Origin: Brevibacillus laterosporus
GTDB lineage: Bacteria > Bacillota > Bacilli > Brevibacillales > Brevibacillaceae
Assembly (NCBI GenBank): GCA_007833815.1
Contig: CP033464.1
Coordinates: forward strand, 5,191,501-5,255,500
Length of the DNA stretch: 64,000 nucleotides
Direction: 5' to 3'
Below, piece by piece: positions 38,873 to 47,048 of the stretch. A program made the position numbers and the translations under genes. Below the pieces are notes generated by a model, which was not told the origin of the DNA, searched no databases, and saw only the letters and a program-made list of their open reading frames with translations. Numbering within the stretch: the first letter of the stretch is position 1; each line of letters opens with the position of its first letter.

Positions 38873-39101
38873 GCCGTTATTAGTGAACCGACACCCTCTA
38901 ATTTTCGCCGTTACTTGTGGTATGGCTCTGCGCTGGTTACGTAAAGGAACACCGTTTCACAGTGATTTCATGAAAACCATTCAGGCGTTTTACCACGCCA
39001 AAGTAACCGAACTCGATTTCAACAATCCCAAAGCTCCCGATAAGATTAATGATTGGGTAAACAAGAATACAAACGAAGTGTCTGTTTTTCTTGATAATTA
39101 A
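38872..39101 (+). pseudogene. Serpin fragment
   Basis: The plus strand encodes LRKGTPFHSDFMKTIQAFYH followed by AKVTELDFNNP, KINDWVNKNTN and a stop soon after. This is a middle piece of a serpin (serine protease inhibitor), around helices D to F. The reactive-centre loop and most of the fold are absent, so it cannot work. Confidence 0.7.
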
Positions 39102-39314
39102 GGTATTTACTCAACTAACGGGATTCAATAGTTTAGTAAAAAGAGGTATTCAGGAACGTATTTTTCGTTCCTGAATCCTTGCGAATGGCTATTCTATTCG
39201 CAAGAAATCCGACACGAGGATATGCTGATTTAAAAAGATATATCCTCTCTTTGGTAAACAAATAGGCAACCATCCAAGCAATCATCTATGCATAGGAATA
39301 GTGTGAATATATCT

Positions 39315-39743
39315 ATGGTTTTGGAGGTGATCATCATACCCGATTATGTAGCCAATTTGCGGGGAGAAAAAGGGGTTCCACCTGTACGAACAATGGCATT
39401 TGGGCAGGCTACTTTTAGGATTAGTGCGGATCAGCATAGAATCCCTTATCAGTTAAGCGTTTACGATATCCAAAATATGACGCAAGCTCATATCCATCTA
39501 GGAGGACCGCGAGAGAATGGACCGGTCGTTGTATTTCTGTATGGCAAGACACAAGGGATTAGCGTCGATCGGGGAACGGTGCAAGGAACGATCATGGCAA
39601 GCAATTTAGTGGGTCCGTTAGCGGGCAGACCATTGTCCGATTTGATTCAACAGATAAATGCCGGAAACACCTACGTCAATGTTCATACCGAGCGGCACCC
39701 CGATGGGGAAATACGCGGACAAGTGCGGGTGGTCATGCGGTAA
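39315..39743 (+). CDS. CHRD-domain protein
   Basis: About 140 residues carry one CHRD domain, named after chordin: VPPVRTMAFGQATFRIS, then MTQAHIHLGGPRENGPVVVFL and TYVNVHTERHPDGEIRGQV at the end. Bacterial CHRD proteins have no settled function. No signal peptide is visible. The start is odd: the ATG at 39315 lacks a binding site, while a perfect GGAGGTGAT lies downstream of it. From that site the first in-frame codons are ATC, ATC, ATA, CCC. Translation may therefore begin at a rare start codon. A strong hairpin follows the stop. Confidence 0.8.
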   Translation: MVLEVIIIPDYVANLRGEKGVPPVRTMAFGQATFRISADQHRIPYQLSVYDIQNMTQAHIHLGGPRENGPVVVFLYGKTQGISVDRGTVQGTIMASNLVGPLAGRPLSDLIQQINAGNTYVNVHTERHPDGEIRGQVRVVMR

Positions 39744-39750
39744 TAAGAGT

Positions 39751-39780
39751 AAACGGCGCAGCATACAAGCTGCGCCGTTT
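39751..39780 (+). terminator. Hairpin after the CHRD gene
   Basis: AAACGGCGCAGC and GCTGCGCCGTTT make a perfect 12-bp GC-rich stem with a 6-base loop eight bases after the stop. The T-run is short. Confidence 0.75.
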
Positions 39781-40200
39781 GATCGAGAGGCTTTTGCTTT
39801 TAGTTTCTTTGCCTGATATTTTGAATATCTTCGTACATTGTCTGGCGACACAATAATGGTTCTATAACTGAGCACTCAAACCTTAACCTTTAAGGGTTTT
39901 TATTTTTAAGAACCAAGTTTGTGTCGCAAATAAAACGACACAAACATTATACTTTAAGAGCAATAACGCTTCCGCTAGGTACGGTTTTATGAATTAGCCG
40001 AGAACACTCGTCATTTTAATCATGAGATGAAACGGCTTCGGAGAAAGCGTGTCTTCTGACACGTTAATTGTCCGACTACTTCTTTGAATAACTAACAAGA
40101 ACAGGTATACTAATCTTGTATAGATTGCTCATTGAAAACTGAATGTATGGGGTTGCCATAAGGAATGCTTTGTGACGTAAAACATTCAAGCACCTTCGTC

Positions 40201-40362
40201 CTCTCTGACCGAAAAGCGAAAACCAAGCAGTAGGTCAGAGAGAAGAGTCCAACGTACACTTTTTTTCAATAACCGTAGGGACTACGGGGATAGCCTGCTA
40301 ATTCTCACTTCGTTGGATGTGATAGCGCAGGAATCTCGTGGCTTTAGCCATGAGAGGTTCAA
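40201..40362 (+). ncRNA. Structured segment like an IS605 right end (omega-RNA-like), no tnpB
   Basis: Several hairpins follow each other: CTCTCTGACC/GGTCAGAGAG, CCGTAG/CTACGG, CCTGC/GCAGG and CTCGTGGC-TTTA-GCCATGAG, then GGTTCAA. The last part (ATCTCGTGGCTTTAGCCATGAG...TTCAA, given here in pieces) is the look I know from right ends of Firmicute IS200/IS605 elements, which make the guide RNA of TnpB. No TnpB frame is next to it, so this would be an orphan end. The assignment is from memory of such ends. Confidence 0.5.
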
Positions 40363-40467
40363 GGAGACATGTCATCACGACAAACGCATTAAGCTAACGG
40401 ATCAAGTCCGTGGGTTGATAATGTCCGTTTCGTAAAAGAAGAAAAGATAAGTGATACCGAGGCCTAA

Positions 40468-40641
40468 TTTACAATAGAATACGAATTACTAACTTCTGAA
40501 GGAAACTACGGTAAAGGCCAAAAAGTAGTTACGGTAAAAAAGAACCCAGAACCATATAGAAAGAACTGGTTTATAACTGAAATTACTACATATTATAATG
40601 AATATGAGGCGTTTACTCCTGCCGAAACAGTTATTAGATAA
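40468..40641 (+). pseudogene. C-terminal fragment of an unknown protein
   Basis: A 57-codon plus-strand frame without start or binding site ends in a stop at 40641 (GKGQKVVTVKKNPEPYRKNW, then an aromatic-rich stretch). It looks like the tail of a small extracellular or lipoprotein-like product. The family is unknown. Confidence 0.4.
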
Positions 40642-40745
40642 AAATCAATGGGCCTTGGATCATATCTATTTAAGCATTGATCTAACGGGGATCGTTGGTT
40701 CAACAAAAACAGCGGCGAACAAAGGCTTTATTTTATAGTCTTTGT

Positions 40746-40973
40746 TCGCCGTACCGTATCTAAGAACATAGTTTGTTATGAGCAGAAGGTAGTTTATTAC
40801 TGTTTGAAACTTTAACCCATGAATCCTCTATATTTCAAGAATCATGGGTATTTTTTTTAGTTACTAGTCCTCTATTAATGAAGAGGCTACACTTTGTTGG
40901 TTAATCTTACAACTAACACACAGAGCTTATTTAACACAAGTAAAAACGTCCGAGTTTTGGGGATTCGGACGTT
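40746..40973. repeat. Repeat copy A, 3' region with two terminators
   Basis: About 230 bases are largely repeated at 48657-48874 (copy B), and the first part recurs near 34275. The unit holds a plus-strand terminator (CCCATGA...TCATGGG then T8) and a minus-strand terminator (AACGTCCGA/TCGGACGTT at 40942-40973). Each copy lies downstream of a minus-strand gene or remnant for a secreted protein. Confidence 0.75.
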
Positions 40974-41025
40974 AAGTTTACTCATATGAATTATCAGGAA
41001 CCATCTATAGAGACTTCATTTTATT

Positions 41026-41733
41026 CTATAGCTCTTGCCAACCACCAACATAAGTACCATCACCACGAACTAGTAATTCTCCTTTAAGGCTTATATTTTG
41101 CAAATTAATTATGTCTCTAATTCCCCAACTTAATTTAGCATTAACTATCGCTCTTACGTTTTTGCCCTCTGGGTCATTATAATAGTTTTCGTGATCAAGA
41201 TGCCAAGCATTTAAAATATTACTCGTTTTCCACTTTGTATAAGGATTTTTTTCGTACCATGTAACTTTTTCTTTTTTGATTTTTACTTTTTGATAAAGTG
41301 TATAAGTCCACAACTCAACCCCAATTGCGCTTTCTAATGTATAGGTCGTGTAACCGGTAACTTTTTCCTCCTTCTCCTCTTTTGCTTGTGTACTAATTCC
41401 TCTATTTGAGCTTGGTTCAGTAGTCATATGAGTAGTCACTCTGATTTTACTTCCATCCTCAAACTCATGAACTTTTATAGCTTTTTCTCCATCAATCTTT
41501 CCTGATGTTTTTAGTTCCCCTTCTGCAAGAGCTTTTTTAATCTCTTCAGCTCTTAATGCTTGTACTACTGTTCCATCTCTGTTTAGCGCACCAGATTCCA
41601 TTAAAAAGGATAATTCTTTTGTATTTTGAGGAATGGTTTGTTTTGTTTCATTCTCTGTTGCAAAAGTCGGTTGAACTAAACCAGTAACTAACACAGCAGA
41701 CATTACAATAGAACTAATCAATGATTTTTCCAT
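41026..41733 (-). CDS. Secreted protein, unknown function
   Basis: This 235-residue product begins MEKSLISSIVMSAVLVTGLV and is predicted to be cut after PTFA. The mature part is charged and beta-rich with many Lys-Glu pairs, and ends GDGTYVGGWQEL. I do not recognise a family. TAGGAGTG lies eight bases before the ATG. A terminator follows at 40942. A diverging small membrane-protein gene starts 72 bases upstream. A decayed gene near 49 kb lies in front of the same 3' repeat, which suggests that gene and repeat moved or were copied together. Confidence 0.75.
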   Translation of the reverse strand: MEKSLISSIVMSAVLVTGLVQPTFATENETKQTIPQNTKELSFLMESGALNRDGTVVQALRAEEIKKALAEGELKTSGKIDGEKAIKVHEFEDGSKIRVTTHMTTEPSSNRGISTQAKEEKEEKVTGYTTYTLESAIGVELWTYTLYQKVKIKKEKVTWYEKNPYTKWKTSNILNAWHLDHENYYNDPEGKNVRAIVNAKLSWGIRDIINLQNISLKGELLVRGDGTYVGGWQEL

Positions 41734-41804
41734 TAAAATACACTCCTAATTTTTTATTGTTTATTTGGAACAAAGTGGTAAAATGTTTTTGAGGTGATGT
41801 TAAC

Positions 41805-41978
41805 GTGAAAGCATTTTTTTTTAGACCAAGCGTTTTAGTTTTTTTAATAATTCTAGTTATAGGAATTATTAATATCGCTCCAACAGATTTTTGGATGGCT
41901 TTTTTCAAATTACTTATTTTTTCAACTGTAATTGCTCTAGTTATTGAGTGGATAAGCTCATTCTTTAATAAAAGGTAA
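41805..41978 (+). CDS. Small membrane protein, 57 aa
   Basis: A plus-strand frame with GTG start and a GAGGTGATG binding site five bases upstream. The product has two hydrophobic helices: LVFLIILVIGIINIA and LLIFSTVIALVIEW, ending SSFFNKR. It diverges from the secreted-protein gene at 41733. The binding site and composition support a real gene; function unknown. Confidence 0.6.
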   Translation: MKAFFFRPSVLVFLIILVIGIINIAPTDFWMAFFKLLIFSTVIALVIEWISSFFNKR

Positions 41979-42156
41979 GACTCTTAAAACCTTCATTTCT
42001 GTACATCTATAATGTCATCCTCGATAAATGAATCACCCCATATTAACATGTTGTAAACCTCCTAGAGGTCTTTAGTGAATAGCTGAACCACGGCTAATTA
42101 ACTTATCCCAACAGGGTTTCGTAAAGTTTTCCGTACTGCCTATTCATATCGACCAA

Positions 42157-42332
42157 CTAGCATCTAATCTTCTGAAACATAACGATGTACTCATCTAGTT
42201 GTTGGCTCATTTGTATTACGGTTGGGTGTAAAAATGAACCTTTTAATTGAATACAACTGTGCTAATTCTTGGCGTAGGACTTCAATAAGCTTCTGTAAAA
42301 TCATGTTCTAGTTGGGAATTTTCTGTTTTCAT
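42157..42332 (-). pseudogene. Spo0E-like protein, frameshifted
   Basis: An ATG at 42332 (MKTENSQLEHDF) soon runs into a stop. A shifted frame reads LIEVLRQELAQLY, and a further shift gives KGSF, then PTVIQMSQQLDEYIV. Together these make one Spo0E-like protein, as at 50459 and at the left edge, with two indels. It lies downstream of the second receptor/peptide unit on the same strand, with the double-hairpin leader between. Confidence 0.75.
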
Positions 42333-42358
42333 ATTCTGTAAGTGAGTGTTAAAATGGT

Positions 42359-42426
42359 CTTGAGTAACAACCTTTGTTGCTCAAGGTGGGGGTGTTCCCG
42401 TAAGTTTAGCGACAGTGGGAACGCCC
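42359..42426 (-). promoter_or_regulatory. Double-hairpin leader before a Spo0E-like gene, copy 1
   Basis: Two hairpins follow each other on the minus strand: GGGCGTTCCC/GGGAACACCC (42426-42388), then CTTGAGCAACA/TGTTACTCAAG (42385-42359). The same pair, with changed loops and paired base changes, lies before the Spo0E-like gene at 50459. An open leader frame ending GTPPP-stop is conserved in both. Confidence 0.65.
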
Positions 42427-42571
42427 TTTTGTATCATCATAAAGCAAAAGCTAATAGCAACCACCTCCCTTTTTCCTCTTATGTATTATTTTACCATTAG
42501 TTGCAGGGACTACCTTTATTTTTTTCTCGAAGAAACGCCTTTACATTTTGTTAAGAAATGCAAATTTTCAT

Positions 42572-42598
42572 AAAAAAAAGACGCTATTATGAGCGTCT
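42572..42598 (-). terminator. Terminator of the second receptor/peptide unit
   Basis: On the minus strand AGACGCT pairs with AGCGTCT, followed by eight T, 15 bases after the peptide gene stop. Confidence 0.85.
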
Positions 42599-42613
42599 GA
42601 AAGTTTCAAATAA

Positions 42614-42751
42614 TTAATGACCGGGGTCTCCTGTATATACTTTGATGTGTCCTGAAACTACTTGATTCTCGGTTTGCCTTTCTATTGAAAATAAAAACGC
42701 CAATGACAATGAGGCTAAAATTACGGATGTTGCTACTACTATCTTTTTCAT
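42614..42751 (-). CDS. Phr-like secreted signal peptide precursor, 45 aa
   Basis: The ATG overlaps the receptor stop (TAATG), so the two are translationally coupled. The product starts MKKIVVATSVILASLSLAFL, a clear Sec signal, continues with ERQTENQV and ends SGHIKVYTGDPGH. Size, layout and place behind a TPR receptor are those of Phr-type precursors. Like the first peptide (504-626) it ends in a Tyr- and Gly-containing tail. The mature form cannot be deduced. A terminator follows. Confidence 0.8.
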   Translation of the reverse strand: MKKIVVATSVILASLSLAFLFSIERQTENQVVSGHIKVYTGDPGH

Positions 42752-44049
42752 TACACTACCACCTTTTTATCATTAGACTTCTTGTTGATGACATTATAAA
42801 CCTCAACCAGCTTCCCTAAAAGGTCTAAATCAATTGGTTTTTGATATAAATAATGTATTGATAAAATTTCACCTATAGCATGATGAATATCTTCATTAGA
42901 GTTAATTTGCTCATAAGATACCACACTCCTTAAATAAGAAGATATTGCATCATTATACTTACCGATTTCGACTTGCCAAGCGCTTTTTAGTTTAAAAAAT
43001 CTTCCTATTTCTCGATGTTTATGAGGTGTATTCACACCCAAACAGATTGACTTTTCTTCTGTAGCTAATAATGTCTGTATTGATTCTAACTCTCCCAACT
43101 TAAAAAATGATTCCATCAAGTCATTTAAGATATGAACACGAGTATCATCTGTAGCCTCTAATAAACACTCTTGAAGAATTGGAATTGACTTCCCATACTC
43201 ACCTTTTCCAAAATATATGTTAGCTCTTATGAATTTAGAACGCTCCTCAATGAATGTATAGTTTAAACTTTCTGACACTTCTAAATGCTGCTCTGCGGAC
43301 TGAAAATCTCCAGTATGAATAAAAGAGTTGATCATTGCATAAATTACTCTTTGCTTAAGCGTACTTGTCCCTAAATCTGAATTGTATCCTGTTCGACCAA
43401 GTTCAATGCACCTGTCATATTTTTTTATATTATGAGCATGTAACGACATTCTAAAATAGAATGTTATCTTTTCTTCTTGGGAAAGAAAATCAACATAGTG
43501 CAGAACTTCTTCTCCTACTTTAAACGATTCTTCCAAACGTTTTAAATCTTCTCTCTCAATTAAGTATTTTTGATACAACCCTTTGGCTATGTAATAGGGT
43601 AGTCCATGCACTCTGGCGTACGCAACAATAATGGTATAAAGAGTTACCTTTGCATCGTTGTTTGTACTAGTGTTTGCAAGTGTATACAAATGGTCTAACG
43701 ATGAGCATGTTTCTTTCCTAATGTTTTCTAGGAATTTGATTGCTACTTTATTAATCAAAGAAGGATTGGAAATTTCAATAGCCTCTGATAAAAAGTCATC
43801 ATATAATCCATAACGGCGTTCTATCTGGATGCTATATTCAATTATGTCTTCATAGGGAATTTTTAAAACATCTGCGATAGGTTTCAAAGTCCTCAACTCT
43901 GGACTTTTTGTTTCACCACTTTCTATTTTAGAAATAACCCCTTTACTGATCCCAGTTATTCTGGACACTTCTGACAAACTGATGCCTATTTCCACTCTTT
44001 TTCTCTTTATCAGTTCCCCCAACGTTGTGAAAGTTAAACTTACACTCAT
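42751..44049 (-). CDS. RRNPP-type peptide receptor: XRE helix-turn-helix plus TPR repeats
   Basis: Of 432 residues, the first 70 are a clear XRE domain (LGELIKRKRVEIGISLSEVS, then GISKGVISKIESGETKSPEL). The rest is a TPR array including FYFRMSLHAHNIKKYDRCIE. Peptide-bound receptors of this kind (PlcR, NprR, AimR) switch transcription. GGAAGGGGATT precedes the ATG. The cognate peptide gene overlaps the stop, and a broken Spo0E-like gene lies beyond the terminator. The receptor remnant at 50880-51545 is a close relative: HAHNIKKY is the same in both. Confidence 0.85.
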   Translation of the reverse strand: MSVSLTFTTLGELIKRKRVEIGISLSEVSRITGISKGVISKIESGETKSPELRTLKPIADVLKIPYEDIIEYSIQIERRYGLYDDFLSEAIEISNPSLINKVAIKFLENIRKETCSSLDHLYTLANTSTNNDAKVTLYTIIVAYARVHGLPYYIAKGLYQKYLIEREDLKRLEESFKVGEEVLHYVDFLSQEEKITFYFRMSLHAHNIKKYDRCIELGRTGYNSDLGTSTLKQRVIYAMINSFIHTGDFQSAEQHLEVSESLNYTFIEERSKFIRANIYFGKGEYGKSIPILQECLLEATDDTRVHILNDLMESFFKLGELESIQTLLATEEKSICLGVNTPHKHREIGRFFKLKSAWQVEIGKYNDAISSYLRSVVSYEQINSNEDIHHAIGEILSIHYLYQKPIDLDLLGKLVEVYNVINKKSNDKKVVV

Positions 44050-44237
44050 GTTAATCCCCTTCCATAATTTATAAACCTATTGATTCCTTTATCAATCTTA
44101 ACTTGATTCTGACTTTATTGTATATATTTGTAAATAACAACAAAAAATAATAGATTGATTTACTTTCTTTTATAAAAGGGATATTAAAAGTCGAGGATTA
44201 TTAATATCTCTAATAAAATATTTCTTTCATTAAAGGG

Positions 44238-45104
44238 TACCAAAAAAGAGGAGTACGGACTATATTAGGTAAAAATCTAAATCCAATTTATGTAAATGGT
44301 GAGCATGAACCAATTATAGACCTCGATACATGGCACAAAGTGCAAAAGAGAATGGAACAAACTGTTGGAAAATCATCGAAAGTATTTACAGGTCATTTCC
44401 CCCTGACTGGATTGTTACGTTGCCCCATGTGTAGTCATGCAATGATTTCACATAAGGTCAAAAAGTCCAAGTCAGATACATACTACATTCGATATTATCA
44501 GCAATTTTCACGCTAAAGGATCAGCAATTTGTAAATCAAACTTAATCAACGTTGATTATGCAGAAGAGACAGTGTTTAAAAAACTTGAGGAAATAACAAC
44601 TAATAAAACTCTACTGGATGGTATTATACAAAAGGTTAACTATAAAATTTCAAGAACCACTAGTCCAACAACTTTCTTATACAGACCAACAGATAAGTAA
44701 AGTAGAGGCTAACATTCAAAAATATTTCATGCTCTTTGAGAGAGACAAGGTTTCTTCTTATATCGTTAAAGAGAAGCTTGAGCTGTATGAGAAGGAACTT
44801 GCAACCCTCAAAAAAACAAAGGAAACCATGAATTATCCAAACCTATGATAAAAGAAGTTTCGGTAGATCAGATACAAAACATTCTTACTAATTTCTCACA
44901 GGTACTTTTTACGTGTCACCTGAGAAACAAAAAGATTTACTGCACTCGATTATCAATCGTATTACAATAAAATTTTCTAACAACATTAAAGAGCGTTGTA
45001 TCGAGAACATTGTGTTGTTCTTCGATACATCTCTCCCTATAAACATTGTGCCTATTTATGGTACGGTTTACCTTACCATCTCATCCTATTTCCAAAACCT
45101 GTAA
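44238..45104 (+). pseudogene. Large serine recombinase, decayed
   Basis: The plus strand keeps the middle and C-terminal parts of a serine integrase or transposon resolvase: PIYVNGEHEPIIDLDTWHKV (recombinase domain), LLRCPMCSHAMISHK (half of a zinc ribbon), then in shifted frames a coiled-coil region and a C-terminal tail. At least three frame changes and the missing N-terminal catalytic domain (no catalytic Ser) make it dead. It marks a former mobile element insertion. Confidence 0.8.
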
Positions 45105-45260
45105 CTGACCCTTACTGGAAAGGGAAAAATCATAAACTAAAATAATGCTACCTCAAGAAATGGGTAGCATTATTTTGTACTACTAGTAAACCATGACAAA
45201 GCGTCAACTTGATTGAGAAAAGCAGAAAGAACCGTTCCAAATTTCTCTAATGCTTATATA

Positions 45261-46724
45261 TCAAGTACCGCAAAAGGTTCGGTAAGGTGTTGTTGACGTA
45301 GGCAGTGTGGAGTATTCAGCCTGTTCGGTGGAGTGCGCGTAAGGGTTTGAAAGAACATCCAAAAGCCGTTCCATCACGCTGTAGTCTCCTTGTTCCACTG
45401 CGGCTTCTAGTGCCTCTTCTACCCGGTGGTTCCGTGGGATTAGCGCAGGATTGCTGTCCCGCATCAACTGATTCGAGGAGTCTTTCGATTCCTGCTGTCT
45501 GCCTAATCTCGCCTGCCATAGCTCATGCCACTGAGCGAATTCTGGGGTCTCAAATAGGACCGTATCCTCCGGCGTATCAAAAATTAATGCGCGGAAGGTA
45601 TTGGTATAGTCCGCACGATGCTTCTTCATCATACTGAGAAGGTCATTAATAAGGGATTCATCCTGTGTCTCTTCGTTAAAAATCCCCAGTTTTGCTCTCA
45701 TTCCCGCGAGCCAATTAGAGTGATACAACTCAGTAAAATCTGAAATCTTATCCTGGGCCAGTTTGACAGCCTGCTCCTGATTATCATGCAACAGTGGCAA
45801 TAGGGTTTCAGCAAATCGCGTAAGATTCCATCCAGCAATAAATGGCTGATTGCCATAGGCATAGCGTCCTTGAATGTCAATGGAACTAAATACCGTTTCC
45901 AGATCATAGGCATCCATGAAGGCGCAAGGACCATAATCGATGGTTTCTCCGCTAATGGTCATGTTGTCGGTGTTCATCACCCCATGAATAAAGCCAACCA
46001 GTTGCCATTTGGCAATAAGCTCAGCCTGACGCTTGATCACTTCCTGAAGTAGCGAAAGATATCTGCTCTCATCAGCTTCAACGTCTGGAAAATGACGCTT
46101 TAGTGTATAGTCAGCCAGTATCCGGAGTTCCTCAACTGTGCCCCATTTTGCAACGTATTGAAAGGTACCGACGCGCAGATGACTGGCAGCCACACGGGTC
46201 AGAATTGCACTAGGTAGCTCGGTTTCGCGGATTACTGACTCACCAGTTGTCACCACCGCTAGACTACGGGTGGTAGGAATACCAAGCGCATGCATGGCTT
46301 CGCTGATGATGTATTCGCGTAGCATCGGTCCAAGTGCCGCTTGACCATCACCCCCGCGGGAATATGGAGTCCTACCTGAACCCTTAAGCGAAATATCAAC
46401 CCTTTCACCTTGGAGCGGGATCTGCTCTCCTAGCAGCACAGCTCGGCCGTCCCCTAACATGTTAAAATGCCCGAATTGATGCCCGGCGTAAGCTTGAGCA
46501 AGAGGCGAAGCACCTTCGGGAATCTGGTTTCCAGCAAGCACCGCTACGCCATCTTCGCTTTGCAGCGCCTGAACGTTCAAACCCAGGGATGTTGCCAACT
46601 GATTATTTAGAATGATCAACTTCGGTGAGCGTACAGGAGTTGGGTTAATGCTGGAAAAAAATGATTTTGGCAGTCGGGCATAACTGTTGTCTAAGTTCCA
46701 TCCTGTTTCTTTACTCTTTGTCAT
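45261..46724 (-). CDS. selO: SelO/YdiU-family protein adenylyltransferase
   Basis: This 487-residue pseudokinase-fold enzyme transfers AMP from ATP to protein hydroxyl groups and is linked to redox stress. Motifs: [59 protein letters not shown] (catalytic-loop Asn/Asp) and [11 protein letters not shown] (metal-binding DYG). The C-terminus reads YRTFCGT, so the cysteine usual at this place is kept and not read as selenocysteine. AAAAGGAGAAAC precedes the ATG of MTKSKE; the longer frame adds 20 residues without a site. It is a core gene within an accessory region. Confidence 0.93.
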   Translation of the reverse strand: MTKSKETGWNLDNSYARLPKSFFSSINPTPVRSPKLIILNNQLATSLGLNVQALQSEDGVAVLAGNQIPEGASPLAQAYAGHQFGHFNMLGDGRAVLLGEQIPLQGERVDISLKGSGRTPYSRGGDGQAALGPMLREYIISEAMHALGIPTTRSLAVVTTGESVIRETELPSAILTRVAASHLRVGTFQYVAKWGTVEELRILADYTLKRHFPDVEADESRYLSLLQEVIKRQAELIAKWQLVGFIHGVMNTDNMTISGETIDYGPCAFMDAYDLETVFSSIDIQGRYAYGNQPFIAGWNLTRFAETLLPLLHDNQEQAVKLAQDKISDFTELYHSNWLAGMRAKLGIFNEETQDESLINDLLSMMKKHRADYTNTFRALIFDTPEDTVLFETPEFAQWHELWQARLGRQQESKDSSNQLMRDSNPALIPRNHRVEEALEAAVEQGDYSVMERLLDVLSNPYAHSTEQAEYSTLPTSTTPYRTFCGT

Positions 46725-46918
46725 AGTTTCTCCTTTTCTTCTTTTGTCTTTTTGTATAATAGTTTTTTCTCTCATATGAAACAAAAATCATAAGCATTTT
46801 ATGTTATTTTAGTTATCTACATTCTATAAAACTCAATGCAGCCCCTTTTTAATGTCTACTTCTACCAATTTATTATACCGTTTCCACACAAAGATAAGCA
46901 CCTTTAAGTAAAGTTGAT

Positions 46919-46978
46919 TGCCTGTCACTGCCCGGGATTTGACGAAAACATCGGCATACTCCCGGATGGTGACAGGCA
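46919..46978. repeat. Palindromic repeat with TGCCTGTCAC ends
   Basis: TGCCTGTCAC and GTGACAGGCA are perfect 10-bp arms. Inside, CCCGGGA and TCCCGG can pair further. The unit lies between selO and the insertion sequence. Repeats with these arms are common between genes in bacilli; I know no function. Confidence 0.6.
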
Positions 46979-47048
46979 CCATTATATCTTCGCACGGCCC
47001 CTAGATTTGAATTGAAGCAGATACCCTTAATGGGATCATTTTATTATG

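Noticed and set aside
46919-46978. Palindrome considered as an attachment site for a mobile element
   Set aside because: No integrase is adjacent and no second copy flanks an element in the window; it looks like an ordinary intergenic repeat.
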